From: Candidatus Rokuibacteriota bacterium
GTDB taxonomy: Bacteria; Methylomirabilota; Methylomirabilia; Rokubacteriales; CSP1-6
Assembly: GCA_003220345.1 (NCBI GenBank)
Contig: QHSC01000089.1
Coordinates: 1,790 to 39,644 of the forward strand
DNA: 37,855 nt
Reading direction: 5' to 3'
A program made the position numbers and the translations under genes. Of this stretch, positions 8,473-17,817 are shown piece after piece. The notes below the pieces were generated by a model. That model ran no database searches, was not told where the DNA came from, and saw only the letters and a program-made list of their open reading frames with translations. The number at the start of each line of letters is the position of its first letter. Within the stretch, counting starts at the first letter, position 1.

Positions 8473-8595
8473 CCCTCTCCCCAGAGGGGAGAGGGATTCT
8501 ATTCGCACGCGCTCCTCTATATCCCTCTCCCCCACCTCGGGGAGAGGGCCGCAGTTCGAGCTGAGCGGCGCAGCCGCGAGGCGAGAGCTGAGTAG
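8473..8595 (+). repeat. Dispersed palindromic repeat, copy A (two hairpins plus tail)
   Basis: Between livK and livG. Two hairpins share one 10-bp stem, CCCTCTCCCC pairing with GGGGAGAGGG: the first at 8473-8495 with loop AGA, the second at 8523-8548 with a 6-nt loop. A conserved tail follows at 8550-8595 (GTTCGAGCTGAG ... GGCGAGAGCTGAGTA). Related copies lie at 32235-32312 and, inverted, at 37241-37292. Neither hairpin is followed by a T-run, so they are not classical intrinsic terminators. Like REP elements they could protect the upstream mRNA from 3' decay. Confidence 0.85.
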
Positions 8596-8610
8596 ATCAG
8601 GGGGCGAGCG

Positions 8611-9357
8611 GTGACAACGGACTTCGCCCTCAAGCTCGACGGGGTCTCGAAGTATTTCGGGGGACTGCAGGCCGTCGGAGGCGTGTCGCTCGCCGTCCGC
8701 CCCGGCGAGCGACGGGCCCTCATCGGGCCGAACGGCGCCGGGAAGACCACGCTGTTCAATCTCATCTCCGGCTCGCTGCCCGTGAGCGCGGGCGCCATCA
8801 CGCTCTTCGGGCGCGACGTGACGGGCGCGCCCACGCATCGCCGCGCCGCTCAGGGCCTGGCCCGCACCTTTCAGATCACCAACCTCTTCGCCGACCTCAC
8901 GGTGCTGGACAACTGCCTGCTCGCCATTCAGGCCCTGACGCGCGAGAGATTCGCCATGTTCCGCCCCCTCGCGGCCTTCCGCGACCTTCACACCGCGGCC
9001 CTCTCCACCCTCGAAGCGGTCGGCCTCGGCGCCGTGGGTGACGTGCCCGTGCGCAATCTCTCCCACGGCGAGCAGCGCCAGCTCGAGATCGCCCTCGCCC
9101 TGGCGGGAAAGCCCCGGGTCCTCCTGCTCGACGAGCCCACGGCCGGGCTCTCGCCAGCGGAGTCTCGGCTCATGGCAGGGTTGCTCGCGCGGCTGGATCC
9201 CGCCATCACCGTGCTCATGATCGAGCACGACATGGACATCGCCCTCGAGCTGGCCGCGCAGGTGACCGTGCTGCACTACGGCCGCGTCATCGCCGACGGC
9301 TCGCGCGAAGAGATCAGGGCGGATGCGCAGGTGCGGGAGATCTATCTCGGTGCGTGA
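8611..9357 (+). CDS. livG: Branched-chain amino acid-type ABC transporter ATPase LivG
   Basis: A 248-residue cytoplasmic ATPase that powers the adjacent LivH-LivM channel. Walker A is GPNGAGKT (39-46), the Q-loop is around FQIT (87-90), the ABC signature is LSHGEQ (150-155), and Walker B is LLLDE (171-175). The switch histidine is in IEHDMD near 209. The extended region between the Q-loop and signature is the LivG-type insertion. GTG at 8611 is preceded by AGGGGGCGAG as ribosome-binding site. It is separated from livK by 157 nt containing the repeat hairpins, and overlaps livF by 8 nt. Confidence 0.94.
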   Translation: MTTDFALKLDGVSKYFGGLQAVGGVSLAVRPGERRALIGPNGAGKTTLFNLISGSLPVSAGAITLFGRDVTGAPTHRRAAQGLARTFQITNLFADLTVLDNCLLAIQALTRERFAMFRPLAAFRDLHTAALSTLEAVGLGAVGDVPVRNLSHGEQRQLEIALALAGKPRVLLLDEPTAGLSPAESRLMAGLLARLDPAITVLMIEHDMDIALELAAQVTVLHYGRVIADGSREEIRADAQVREIYLGA

Positions 9358-10072
9358 GGCCCGCGCCGGCTCGTCGGACGTCCTCGAGGTGGAGGATGTG
9401 CACACCTACTACGGCGAGAGTCACGTGCTCCAGGGCATCTCGCTCCGGGTAGGCGAGGGCGAGGTGCTGACCATCCTCGGCCGCAACGGGGCGGGCAAGA
9501 CGACGCTGGTGCGCTCCATCATCGGCTTCACGCCCCCGCGCCAGGGCCATGTCAGATTCAAGGGCCGCGACATCACGGAGTGGCCGTCGTACCGGATGGT
9601 GGGGGCGGGGATGGCCCTGGTGCCCCAGGGCCGGCGCGTGTTTCCCTCGCTGACCGTGCAGGAGAATCTCGAGGTCGCCCGGGCCGGCCAGGGGCAGTGG
9701 ACGGTCGAGCGCGTCCACACGCTCTTCCCGCGCCTCCGCGAGCGCGCGGGGAATCGCGCCAACAAGCTCTCGGGCGGCGAACAGCAGATGCTCGCCATCG
9801 GCCGCGCCCTCATGACCAATCCCGAGCTGCTCCTCCTGGACGAGCCCACCGAGGGCCTCGCCCCCCTCCTCGTGCGCGAGGTGGGGCGGGTCATCGGCGA
9901 GCTCAAGCGAGAAGGGCTCTCCATCCTGCTCGTGGAGCAGAATCTGCCGCTGGCCCTCTCCGTGGCCGACCGCACGCACATCCTCAGCCGGGGGCAGATC
10001 GTGCACTCCTCGAGGCCCGAGGAGCTTCTCGCCAACGAAGAGGTCAAGTCGCGCTATCTTGGAGTGAGCTGA
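9350..10072 (+). CDS. livF: Branched-chain amino acid-type ABC transporter ATPase LivF
   Basis: A 240-residue second ATPase of the transporter, pairing with LivG. Walker A is GRNGAGKT (44-51), the ABC signature is LSGGEQQ (140-146) and Walker B is LLLDEP (161-166). The LivF hallmark HTYYGESHVLQGISL lies at 18-32, and VPQGRRVFPSLTVQENL holds the Q-loop. The start is taken as GTG at 9350, which overlaps the livG stop by 8 nt and has GGGAGA about 9 nt upstream. A longer in-frame start exists at 9323, but it would add residues not typical of the family. Last gene of the transporter; an LLM oxidoreductase follows after 15 nt and probably shares the transcript. Confidence 0.92.
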   Translation: MREARAGSSDVLEVEDVHTYYGESHVLQGISLRVGEGEVLTILGRNGAGKTTLVRSIIGFTPPRQGHVRFKGRDITEWPSYRMVGAGMALVPQGRRVFPSLTVQENLEVARAGQGQWTVERVHTLFPRLRERAGNRANKLSGGEQQMLAIGRALMTNPELLLLDEPTEGLAPLLVREVGRVIGELKREGLSILLVEQNLPLALSVADRTHILSRGQIVHSSRPEELLANEEVKSRYLGVS

Positions 10073-10087
10073 AAGCGAGGGCACGAG

Positions 10088-11149
10088 ATGCGATTCGGCA
10101 CCTTCTACTTCTTCCAGGCCGCGCCGGGGCAGCGCCACGAGGACATCATCCGGGGCGAGCTCGAGCAGATCGTGTGGTCGGAAGAGCTGGGCTTCGACGA
10201 GATCTGGCTCACCGAGCACCACTTCATCAACTATGGGCTCTCCGTCGACCCTGCCACCCTGGCCGCCGCCGCCGCCTCGCGCACCCAGCGGATCCGCATC
10301 GGGCTCGCCGCCGCCATCCTGCCTTTCCATCACCCGGTGCGGCTCGCCGAGCAGATGGCCCTCGTCGACATCATCTCGAATGGGCGGCTGGATGTGGGGG
10401 TGGGGCGTGGCAATCGCCCCATGGAGTTCCGCGGCTACCGCGTGCCGCAGGAGGAGAGCCGCGACCGCTTCGACGAGGCCGTGGAGATCATGCGGCGCGC
10501 GTGGACGGAGGAGCGCTTCAGCTACGACGGACGCTTCTTCAAGGTGCCCGAGATGTCCGTGATCCCCAAGCCGGTGCAGCGCCCCCATCCGCCCCTCTAC
10601 CAGGTGTGCGTGACCAAGGACGGCATCGAGAACACGGCTCTGCGCGGCTGGCCCATGCTCAACTCCGTCCTCTTCGGCCCCGTGGACCAGCTCATCGCCA
10701 ATCGGGACATCTATGTCGACACGCTGAAGAAGGCCGGCCGGGGCGCGGACGAGGTCAAGAGCCTCCTCGCCCGCTGGGGCGTCTCGCGCCAGATCTACGT
10801 GGCGGAGACGGATGCCCGCGCGCTGGCCGAGGCCAAGGATGCCGAGCTCTGGTACCAGGAGTCTTTCCGCAAGTTCGTGGTGCCCGATCGCCTCGAAGAG
10901 GCGCACCCCTCGCTCCAGCCGGCATTCCGCGCCATGGCCGAGCGCCTTTCGAAGATCACCTGGGAAGGCCTGGTGGCCGAGACGCTCGCCTTCGGCTCGC
11001 CCGACACGGTGGCGCGGCACATCGAGGTCATGCGCGACATGGGTGTGGGCCAGGTGATGTGCTGGATGAACTTCGGCGGCCTCGCCCAGGACAAGGTGCG
11101 CCGCTCCATGGAGCTCTTCGCTCGCGAAGTGATGCCACGCTTTCGGTGA
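10088..11149 (+). CDS. LLM-class flavin-dependent oxidoreductase (bacterial luciferase family)
   Basis: A 353-residue TIM-barrel flavoprotein of the luciferase-like monooxygenase family. Recognisable are the strand MRFGTFYFFQ, the LGFDEIWLTEHHF motif (34-46) with the paired histidines typical of the FMN- or F420-binding alkanal-monooxygenase branch, RIRIGLAAAILPFHHPVRLAEQ near 75-95, and RLDVGVGRGN near 115. Such enzymes oxidise small organic substrates with reduced flavin and O2, or use F420; which applies here is unknown. Being 15 nt downstream of livF, it probably processes a compound brought in by that transporter, together with the amidohydrolase heading the operon. Family call strong, substrate not known. 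Confidence 0.9.
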   Translation: MRFGTFYFFQAAPGQRHEDIIRGELEQIVWSEELGFDEIWLTEHHFINYGLSVDPATLAAAAASRTQRIRIGLAAAILPFHHPVRLAEQMALVDIISNGRLDVGVGRGNRPMEFRGYRVPQEESRDRFDEAVEIMRRAWTEERFSYDGRFFKVPEMSVIPKPVQRPHPPLYQVCVTKDGIENTALRGWPMLNSVLFGPVDQLIANRDIYVDTLKKAGRGADEVKSLLARWGVSRQIYVAETDARALAEAKDAELWYQESFRKFVVPDRLEEAHPSLQPAFRAMAERLSKITWEGLVAETLAFGSPDTVARHIEVMRDMGVGQVMCWMNFGGLAQDKVRRSMELFAREVMPRFR

Positions 11150-11162
11150 GATCCCCGACGGC

Positions 11163-11264
11163 ATGAGCGACCTCATCGCGTTCGTGGGCACCGCCGCTCT
11201 CGAAGGGCTGACGGGCGCTGTCCTCGTCGGTCTCGGTTTCCGCTTGGCGTTCGAGCGGCGCTAG
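11163..11264 (+). CDS. Possible small hydrophobic protein (33 residues)
   Basis: A short frame of 33 codons between the LLM gene and the zinc-ribbon gene. It starts ATG at 11163 and encodes MSDLIAFVGTAALEG followed by a hydrophobic stretch and a basic end (FERR), the shape of a single-pass small membrane protein. No clear ribosome-binding site is present and I do not recognise a family. It fills an otherwise empty 139-nt gap. It could equally be chance; treat as tentative. Confidence 0.25.
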   Translation: MSDLIAFVGTAALEGLTGAVLVGLGFRLAFERR

Positions 11265-11288
11265 CGCCGCCCGCGAGGGAGCGCGCGC

Positions 11289-11894
11289 GTGTACTGTACC
11301 CGATGCGGCCAGCGTAACGAGGCCGCCTCTCGCTTTTGCGCGACCTGCGGAAACCAGCTGGATGTGCAGACGGCGACCCGGGGGCCCGCGGCCCCCACCT
11401 CTGCCACGCCGGGCTCAACGCTGCCGGGATTGAGGCGGACGAGCGTCCTCCTCCTGATCTTTCTGAGCTTCATCACCGTGGCCATCTACTATCCCGTGTG
11501 GTTCTTGCGAAGGCGAAGCGCCTTGAACGGCCTGCGGTCCAGGGACAAGCTCAATACCGGCGTCTTCGTGGTCGCCATCGTGCTGTTCTCCGTCGGTCTC
11601 TTGCTGATGCTGATGGCGGGGGCGCTGGAGGGGTTCGGCGAAGGGCTCGGGCGGCGCGACATCCTCGCCGTCTCCAAGGGCCTGGAGGGCTTCGCTCAGT
11701 TCCTGAATCTCGTGGCCGGCATCGCGCTCCTCATTCAGTCCTTCAAGGTGCGGCGCATGCTGACCGAGCACCTGGCCAGCCTTGGGCAAGCGAGGCCTAT
11801 TTCCGGCGTGGCAACCTTCTTCTTTCAGATCCTCTACCTGCAGCACAAGATCAACCAGGTCCTGGCCCGTTCGACGGGCGCCGGATCTCGCTGA
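11289..11894 (+). CDS. Zinc-ribbon and DUF4234-like membrane protein
   Basis: A 201-residue protein. A rubredoxin-like zinc ribbon is at the extreme N-terminus, with C3, C6, C17 and C20 (YCTRCG and FCATCG). A low-complexity linker of alanine, proline and threonine follows to about residue 48. Hydrophobic segments lie near 50-72, 88-112 and 132-150; the first ends in AIYYPVWFLRRR, characteristic of DUF4234 proteins. GTG at 11289 has GAGGGAG 8 nt upstream and directly precedes the first zinc cysteine, which fixes the start. Domain of unknown function with no partner nearby; converges on the dehydrogenase gene that follows. Confidence 0.82.
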   Translation: MYCTRCGQRNEAASRFCATCGNQLDVQTATRGPAAPTSATPGSTLPGLRRTSVLLLIFLSFITVAIYYPVWFLRRRSALNGLRSRDKLNTGVFVVAIVLFSVGLLLMLMAGALEGFGEGLGRRDILAVSKGLEGFAQFLNLVAGIALLIQSFKVRRMLTEHLASLGQARPISGVATFFFQILYLQHKINQVLARSTGAGSR

Positions 11895-11924
11895 CGCAGG
11901 AGAAGGTGAGGCTTCGCAGGGCGG

Positions 11925-12800
11925 TCAGCGCCCGCTCGCCGAATCCAGCGCCGTCACCACCACCGCGAGATCTTCGCCGCCGTGTCCCTGGGCCTGGGCG
12001 GCCGCGTAGAGGCGCTCGGCGAGATCCGTGAAGGGCAGGGGAGCGCCCACGGCCGTCGCGGCCTCCTGCATGAGGTGGATGTCTTTCATGAACAGGTCGA
12101 GCTTCATCTGGGCGGGGAACTCGCCGCGGACGATCATGGGACCGCGCACCTTGAGCATGCTGGAGGCGGCGGCGCTGGCGTTGAGGACGTCGAGGGCGAG
12201 GGAAAGATCGAGGCCGGCCTTGCGCGCGAGGGTGAGGGCCTCGGCGGCCGCCGCGCTGTTCAGGGCCACGAGCAGGTTGGCCACGAGCTTGAGCACCATG
12301 GCCTGACCCACCCGGCCCACGAGGACGGCGCGCGCGAGCACCGACTCGAGCACGGGCTGCCAGCGCTCGAAGAGCGCGCGATCCCCGCCCACGAAGAAGA
12401 TGCCATCGCCCCGTTCGACCATGCTGCTCGTCCCGCTGACGGGACAGTCGAGGAATCCGAGACCTCGGGCGGTCACCTCGCGGGCGAGACGCTCGGTCAG
12501 CGTGGGGGAGATGGTGCTCATCTGGATGACCGCGAGGTCCGGGCGCGCGCCTGCGAGGATGCCGCCGGCGCCGAGGATGGCCGCCTCCGCGGTGGCGAGA
12601 GAGGGCAGGAGCGTGCAGACGGCCTCGGCCGACTGGGCGACGGCGGCGGCCGAGGAAGCGGGCGTGCCGCCCATGGCGGCGAGGGCGGAGACGCGGTCGG
12701 GCAGGACGTCGAAGCCGATGACCGTATGGCCCGCCTTGATCAGCCGTGAGGCGATGGCGTGGCCGAGAAGGCCGAGGCCGACGATGCCGATGGTGGACAT
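11925..12800 (-). CDS. NAD(P)-dependent beta-hydroxyacid dehydrogenase (3-hydroxyisobutyrate dehydrogenase family)
   Basis: A 291-residue oxidoreductase. The N-terminal Rossmann motif is GLGLLG (8-13) within IGIVGLGLLGHAIA, and the acidic FD at 30-31 after the second strand suggests NAD preference. The substrate-binding block DCPVSGTSSMVERGD lies mid-protein, and GQAMVLKLVANLL carries the catalytic lysine. The C-terminal helical domain has DIHLMQEAATAVGAPLP. Members oxidise 3-hydroxyisobutyrate, tartronate semialdehyde or related hydroxyacids. A strong GAGAGGAGAG precedes the ATG. Single gene, divergent from the LVIVD-protein gene; exact substrate undecided. Confidence 0.9.
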   Translation of the reverse strand: MSTIGIVGLGLLGHAIASRLIKAGHTVIGFDVLPDRVSALAAMGGTPASSAAAVAQSAEAVCTLLPSLATAEAAILGAGGILAGARPDLAVIQMSTISPTLTERLAREVTARGLGFLDCPVSGTSSMVERGDGIFFVGGDRALFERWQPVLESVLARAVLVGRVGQAMVLKLVANLLVALNSAAAAEALTLARKAGLDLSLALDVLNASAAASSMLKVRGPMIVRGEFPAQMKLDLFMKDIHLMQEAATAVGAPLPFTDLAERLYAAAQAQGHGGEDLAVVVTALDSASGR

Positions 12801-12935
12801 GACTCTCCTCTCTGTTTTCCTTTCCGAGTAGGCTGGGTGACTCGGAGCGATAGCATACCCGGAGCCCCGATGCTAGTCTTGGGCGCCGACGGCAAGACGC
12901 GGGGCACGATACCAGCAGGACGGAGGAACGGTGAC

Positions 12936-14408
12936 ATGGCGAAAGTGACGAAGCTTCGGTATGCGCCGCGGGCGTGGTCGAGCATGGCCGTGCTCCTCGC
13001 GCTCCTGGCCGGCTCGGTCGGACACGGCTCCGCTCAGGCGCCCGCCGCCCGAGAGGCGGAGCAGCGCGACATGCGGCTGCTCGGCCACGACGATCTCCAG
13101 GGCCGCTCCGCCTATCAGCCCCTCATCCATCACCAGGGCAACCGCTGGATCGCCTACGTCGGCCATCACGGCGGGCTGAAATCGAATCCCCTCACCGGGC
13201 AGATGGAGCGGAGCGGCACCTCCATCGTGGATGTGACCGATCCCCGTCGCCCGCGCTACCTGAGTCATATCCCGGGCTCCCCCGGCGAGGCGGAGGCGGG
13301 AGGGGCGCAGATGGTGCGCGTCTGCGACGGCGCCTCGCTGCCACGGGGGACGCGCGGCAAGACCTATCTGCTTCGCACGTTCGGCAATCTCGCCCACGAG
13401 GTGTGGGACGTCAGCGACACCGCCAAGCCCGCGCTGCTGACCACGGTGGTCGCGGGCCTCAACATGACCCACAAGAACTGGTGGGAGTGTGACAGCGGCA
13501 TCGCCTACCTCGTCTCCGACGGCCATCCCCGCGGCTGGCGGACCCATCGCATGACGAAGATCTACGATCTCTCCGATCCCGCGCAGCCGCGCTTCATCCG
13601 CGACTTCGGGCTCGTGGGCCAGGAGCCGGGCTCGACGGGCCCGGCGCCCGAAGGCGTCCACGGGCCCATCGTGTACAAGAACCGCGTCTACTTCGCCTAC
13701 GGCACGGGCTCCGAGGGCGTGCTGCAGATCGTGGATCGCGACAAGCTGCTCGCCGGCGATCCCAGCGTGGCCGACCGCTTCGCTCCCACGCCCGCCAACC
13801 TCCTCTATCCGCAGATCGGCCGGCTCGACATGTCGCCGGCCTGGGGCGGGCACACGAGCTACCCCATCCTGGGCATGCCTGTGCCGGACTGGGCCGCGAA
13901 TGCCAAGGGGCAGACGCGCGATTTCCTGCTCCTCGTCTCGGAGTCGCTCCGCAACGAGTGCCAGGAGTTCCGTCAGCTCTCCTTCATGGTCGACATCACC
14001 ACGGAGTCCAAGCCCTTCCCTGTCTCCACCATCCAGGTGCCCGCCTCCCCCGGCGACTTCTGCAGCCGGGGCGGGCGCTTCGGGCCCCACTCGAGCCATG
14101 AGTCGTTCACGCCCATCTACTACGGCCGGCTCGTCTTCATCGCCTATTTCAACGCGGGCGTGCGCGCATTTGACATCCGCGACCCCTTCAACCCGAAGGA
14201 GGTCGCGTACTTCATCCCCGCCGTCACCGCGAAGACGGACAAGCGCTGTCTCAAGGTCGACGGCGCCGACCGCTGCAAGGTGGCCATCCAGACGAACAAC
14301 GTGGAGGTGGACGATCGCGGGCTCATCTATCTGGCCGACCGCGCCGACACGGGGCTGCACATCGTCGAGCTGACAGGCGCCGCGCGCGCCATAGCGCGCA
14401 AGCCGTAG
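12936..14408 (+). CDS. Exported LVIVD-repeat protein
   Basis: A 490-residue protein with an N-terminal signal sequence: positive MAKVTKLRYAPR, a hydrophobic core at about 17-27, and a cut near GSAQA at 34-35. The mature part is a predicted beta-propeller of LVIVD-type repeats, seen as repeated strand-turn units: TSIVDVTDPRRPRYL, VWDVSDTAKPALL, IYDLSDPAQPRFI, VRAFDIRDPFNPKEV and LHIVEL. Six or more cysteines in the mature protein suggest disulfides. GGAGG lies 9 nt before ATG 12936; the frame is open further upstream, but this start gives a proper signal peptide. The cyclase gene follows after 8 nt. No enzymatic role is established for the family; a secreted binding or scaffold role is possible. 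Confidence 0.85.
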   Translation: MAKVTKLRYAPRAWSSMAVLLALLAGSVGHGSAQAPAAREAEQRDMRLLGHDDLQGRSAYQPLIHHQGNRWIAYVGHHGGLKSNPLTGQMERSGTSIVDVTDPRRPRYLSHIPGSPGEAEAGGAQMVRVCDGASLPRGTRGKTYLLRTFGNLAHEVWDVSDTAKPALLTTVVAGLNMTHKNWWECDSGIAYLVSDGHPRGWRTHRMTKIYDLSDPAQPRFIRDFGLVGQEPGSTGPAPEGVHGPIVYKNRVYFAYGTGSEGVLQIVDRDKLLAGDPSVADRFAPTPANLLYPQIGRLDMSPAWGGHTSYPILGMPVPDWAANAKGQTRDFLLLVSESLRNECQEFRQLSFMVDITTESKPFPVSTIQVPASPGDFCSRGGRFGPHSSHESFTPIYYGRLVFIAYFNAGVRAFDIRDPFNPKEVAYFIPAVTAKTDKRCLKVDGADRCKVAIQTNNVEVDDRGLIYLADRADTGLHIVELTGAARAIARKP

Positions 14409-14416
14409 GAGCCGAC

Positions 14417-15082
14417 ATGGGACGGTTCGTCGATCTCTCGGTGACGGTGGACTCGAGCACCATGAGCCCGCCCTCGACCAACATGCGGCTCGAGGTGACG
14501 CCGCACCGGCGCGGCCCGGGCTTCTGGCAGGTCTCCAGCGTGCACCAGAGCCTGCACACGGGCGCGCACATCGACTCGCCCCTGCACGTTTTCAAGAACG
14601 GCATCACCACGGCGGAGATCACGCTGGACCAGGTGATGGGCGAGGCGCTCGTGGTCGACCTGTCCTGGGTGAGCGCCAACCACGCGATCACCATCGACGA
14701 TCTCAAGAAGGCCGGCGCGGGCGACGTGCAGCGCGGGGACATCGTGCTCCTGCGCACGGACTGGACGGACAAGATGTACGGGAGGTGGCCCGACTACTTC
14801 ACCCAGTCGCCGTACTTCCCACCCGAGACCGCGCAGTGGCTCGTGGAGCGCGGCCCCAAGAACATCGGCTTCGACTTCTTCGAGGAGTACTGCGCGCGGC
14901 TGCCCGACTTCGGCTCGGAGGACTTCGCCATGCACCGGGTCATCCTCGGCGCGGGCGTGGTCATCATGGAAGGGCTGACCAATCTGGGCGCGCTGCCCCG
15001 CCGCCGCGTGGACTTCGCCGCGCCCTTCTACAAGATCGCGGGCACCGAGGGCGCCCCCGCCCGCTTCTTCGCCACGGTGTAA
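14417..15082 (+). CDS. Cyclase family protein (kynurenine formamidase-like metal hydrolase)
   Basis: A 221-residue protein of the putative cyclase/KynB superfamily. The defining metal motif is HTGAHIDSPLHV (47-58), matching HxGTHxDxPxH with alanine for threonine. It is preceded by the opening strand FVDLSVTVDSST and followed by VVDLSWV, IVLLRTDW near 112, and the VIMEGLTNLGAL segment near 178-189. Family members hydrolyse amides or esters such as N-formylkynurenine or isatin with Mn or Zn. AGGAG lies before ATG 14417. Located 8 nt after the exported LVIVD protein, but it has no signal itself. No other kynurenine-pathway genes are seen, so the substrate is open. Confidence 0.88.
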   Translation: MGRFVDLSVTVDSSTMSPPSTNMRLEVTPHRRGPGFWQVSSVHQSLHTGAHIDSPLHVFKNGITTAEITLDQVMGEALVVDLSWVSANHAITIDDLKKAGAGDVQRGDIVLLRTDWTDKMYGRWPDYFTQSPYFPPETAQWLVERGPKNIGFDFFEEYCARLPDFGSEDFAMHRVILGAGVVIMEGLTNLGALPRRRVDFAAPFYKIAGTEGAPARFFATV

Positions 15083-15091
15083 GTTCTCGTC

Positions 15092-16318
<1,227 letters not shown>

Positions 16319-16504
16319 TGCCTCCTCATCCAACTCGACTCTCGCCTCAGGGGTTCACCCTTCAGCCGGAACCGCGACTCTCAGGCTCGCTGCTTCTCTC
16401 AATCGTAGATCACGAGCTCCAGGAAGGCGAGGCCGCCGCTTCGGAATGACCGGGCTGGCGCAGTTCCGGGTGGGCGTGTAGGCTTCCTCCAGGAGGGCAC
16501 AGCC

Positions 16505-17815
16505 GTGGACAAATTCGAATACTTCAGCGGCATTCCCGAGGTCGGCATCGTCCCTCGCGCGCCCCATGCCGGCCCGCTCCTTCGCCATGTCTACGAGCAG
16601 GAGCTGGGCCGCGGCGGCTTCGCGGGCAAGGTGACCCACACCTATCATCTCTACCCGCCCAACAACTGGCTGCCCGACGAGACCAAGACGCTCGAGGGCG
16701 CCGCCTGGGCGCCCCACTGGGATTCGCCGCTCCGGGACGTCGGAGGGACGCATCACGCGCTCGGCACCATCGAGCCCGCGGTCACGGGCGACGTCTATCG
16801 CGGCATGGCGCGGCTGATCGCCAACCCCACGGTGGCCATGAACGTGACGGCGCCCGGCGCGTCCATGGACTACTTCTTCGAGCATCATGGCGCCACCCTC
16901 GTCTTCTTCATCCATCAGGGCTCGGGCACGCTGGAGACCCTGCTCGGCCCCATCGCGTATCGTCGCGGGGATTTCCTCATCGTGCCGAAGGGGCTGACGC
17001 ATCGCTTCGAGCTGGGCGCCGGGCCGCACTACTACTGGGTCTACGAGAGCTTCACGGGCGACCCGGAGAAGGCCGAGGCGGTCACCACGGGGCAATTCTT
17101 GACGCACAGCCGGAGCGACTACAAGTTTCCGCGCTCGCTCGAGACGCGCAACGAGGCGGGCCGCTTCGAGATCGTGTCCAAGGTGAGCGGGAGCTACACG
17201 CGGCGCGTGCACCCGACGCATCCCTTCGACGTGGTCGGCTGGCGGGGCACGTATCTGCCCTATCGCTTCGCGGTGGAAGACGTGCGTCCCGTCGTGGCGG
17301 ACCGCTCGCACGTGCCGCCCTCGGGGCATACCGTGTTCATCCTGCCCGGCTGCTACATCTGCGTCTTTACCGTGCGCTCCGCCGAGAAGGAAGGACTCTG
17401 GGTACCCTTCTTCCACAAGAACCTGGATTACTGTGAGACGCTCGGGTACCACTCCGGCCAGTTCTTCAGCCGGGGCGGTGTCTTCACCGAAGGCATGGTC
17501 TCCGTCCACCCGGTGGGACTGCCGCATGGTCCGCATCCCACCGCCCTCAAGGCGCTCCTCGACGGCAAGCGCCCGGAGCGCTTCGAGGAAGTGGGAATCA
17601 TGGCTGACTTCGCAAACCCCGCGCAGATCTCCGACTTCGCGCTGGGGATCTCGCGCCCCGACTACATGAAGACCTGGTCGGGCTATGTGTCCGACCCGCG
17701 CTTCCAGCACAGCCCGACGCGGCTCGGGGAAGTCCAGGCGGCCGCAGAGAGCGTGGCCGACGTGCGCGACGTGCTCAGGCCCAAGGGCTCGGAGGGCGAG
17801 GCAGGCTCGCTCTGA
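16505..17815 (+). CDS. hmgA: Homogentisate 1,2-dioxygenase family protein
   Basis: A 436-residue mononuclear iron ring-cleavage dioxygenase of the HmgA family. Iron ligands can be placed as H304 (PFFHKN), E311 and H341 (LPHGP). The seven-residue H-to-E spacing matches the bacterial branch that reads HRNxDYDE, not the human enzyme. Other landmarks are WLPDET near 55, the cupin core with GDFLIVPKGLTHRFEL at 155-170, and VVGWRGTYLPYRF at 243-255. It would open homogentisate, or a related hydroquinone acid, to maleylacetoacetate. GTG at 16505 has GGAGGG upstream. The alpha/beta hydrolase gene begins 2 nt after its stop, and a gentisate-dioxygenase-type gene follows, giving an aromatic-catabolism cluster. 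No fumarylacetoacetase or isomerase gene is in the window. Confidence 0.87.
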   Translation: MDKFEYFSGIPEVGIVPRAPHAGPLLRHVYEQELGRGGFAGKVTHTYHLYPPNNWLPDETKTLEGAAWAPHWDSPLRDVGGTHHALGTIEPAVTGDVYRGMARLIANPTVAMNVTAPGASMDYFFEHHGATLVFFIHQGSGTLETLLGPIAYRRGDFLIVPKGLTHRFELGAGPHYYWVYESFTGDPEKAEAVTTGQFLTHSRSDYKFPRSLETRNEAGRFEIVSKVSGSYTRRVHPTHPFDVVGWRGTYLPYRFAVEDVRPVVADRSHVPPSGHTVFILPGCYICVFTVRSAEKEGLWVPFFHKNLDYCETLGYHSGQFFSRGGVFTEGMVSVHPVGLPHGPHPTALKALLDGKRPERFEEVGIMADFANPAQISDFALGISRPDYMKTWSGYVSDPRFQHSPTRLGEVQAAAESVADVRDVLRPKGSEGEAGSL

Positions 17816-17817
17816 CC

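Noticed and set aside
8473-8548. Intrinsic transcription terminators after livK
   Set aside because: Stems are strong, but no T-run follows either one, and the same sequence recurs as part of a dispersed repeat.
12801-12935. Possible coding region upstream of the LVIVD gene (frame open from 12759)
   Set aside because: Overlaps the dehydrogenase start on the other strand, has no family resemblance and would bury the signal peptide; the ribosome-binding site supports 12936.
16334-16504. Gap between rtcB and the homogentisate dioxygenase gene
   Set aside because: Searched both strands for a small gene, RNA or clear promoter. Only the GGAGGG ribosome-binding site near its end is recognisable.
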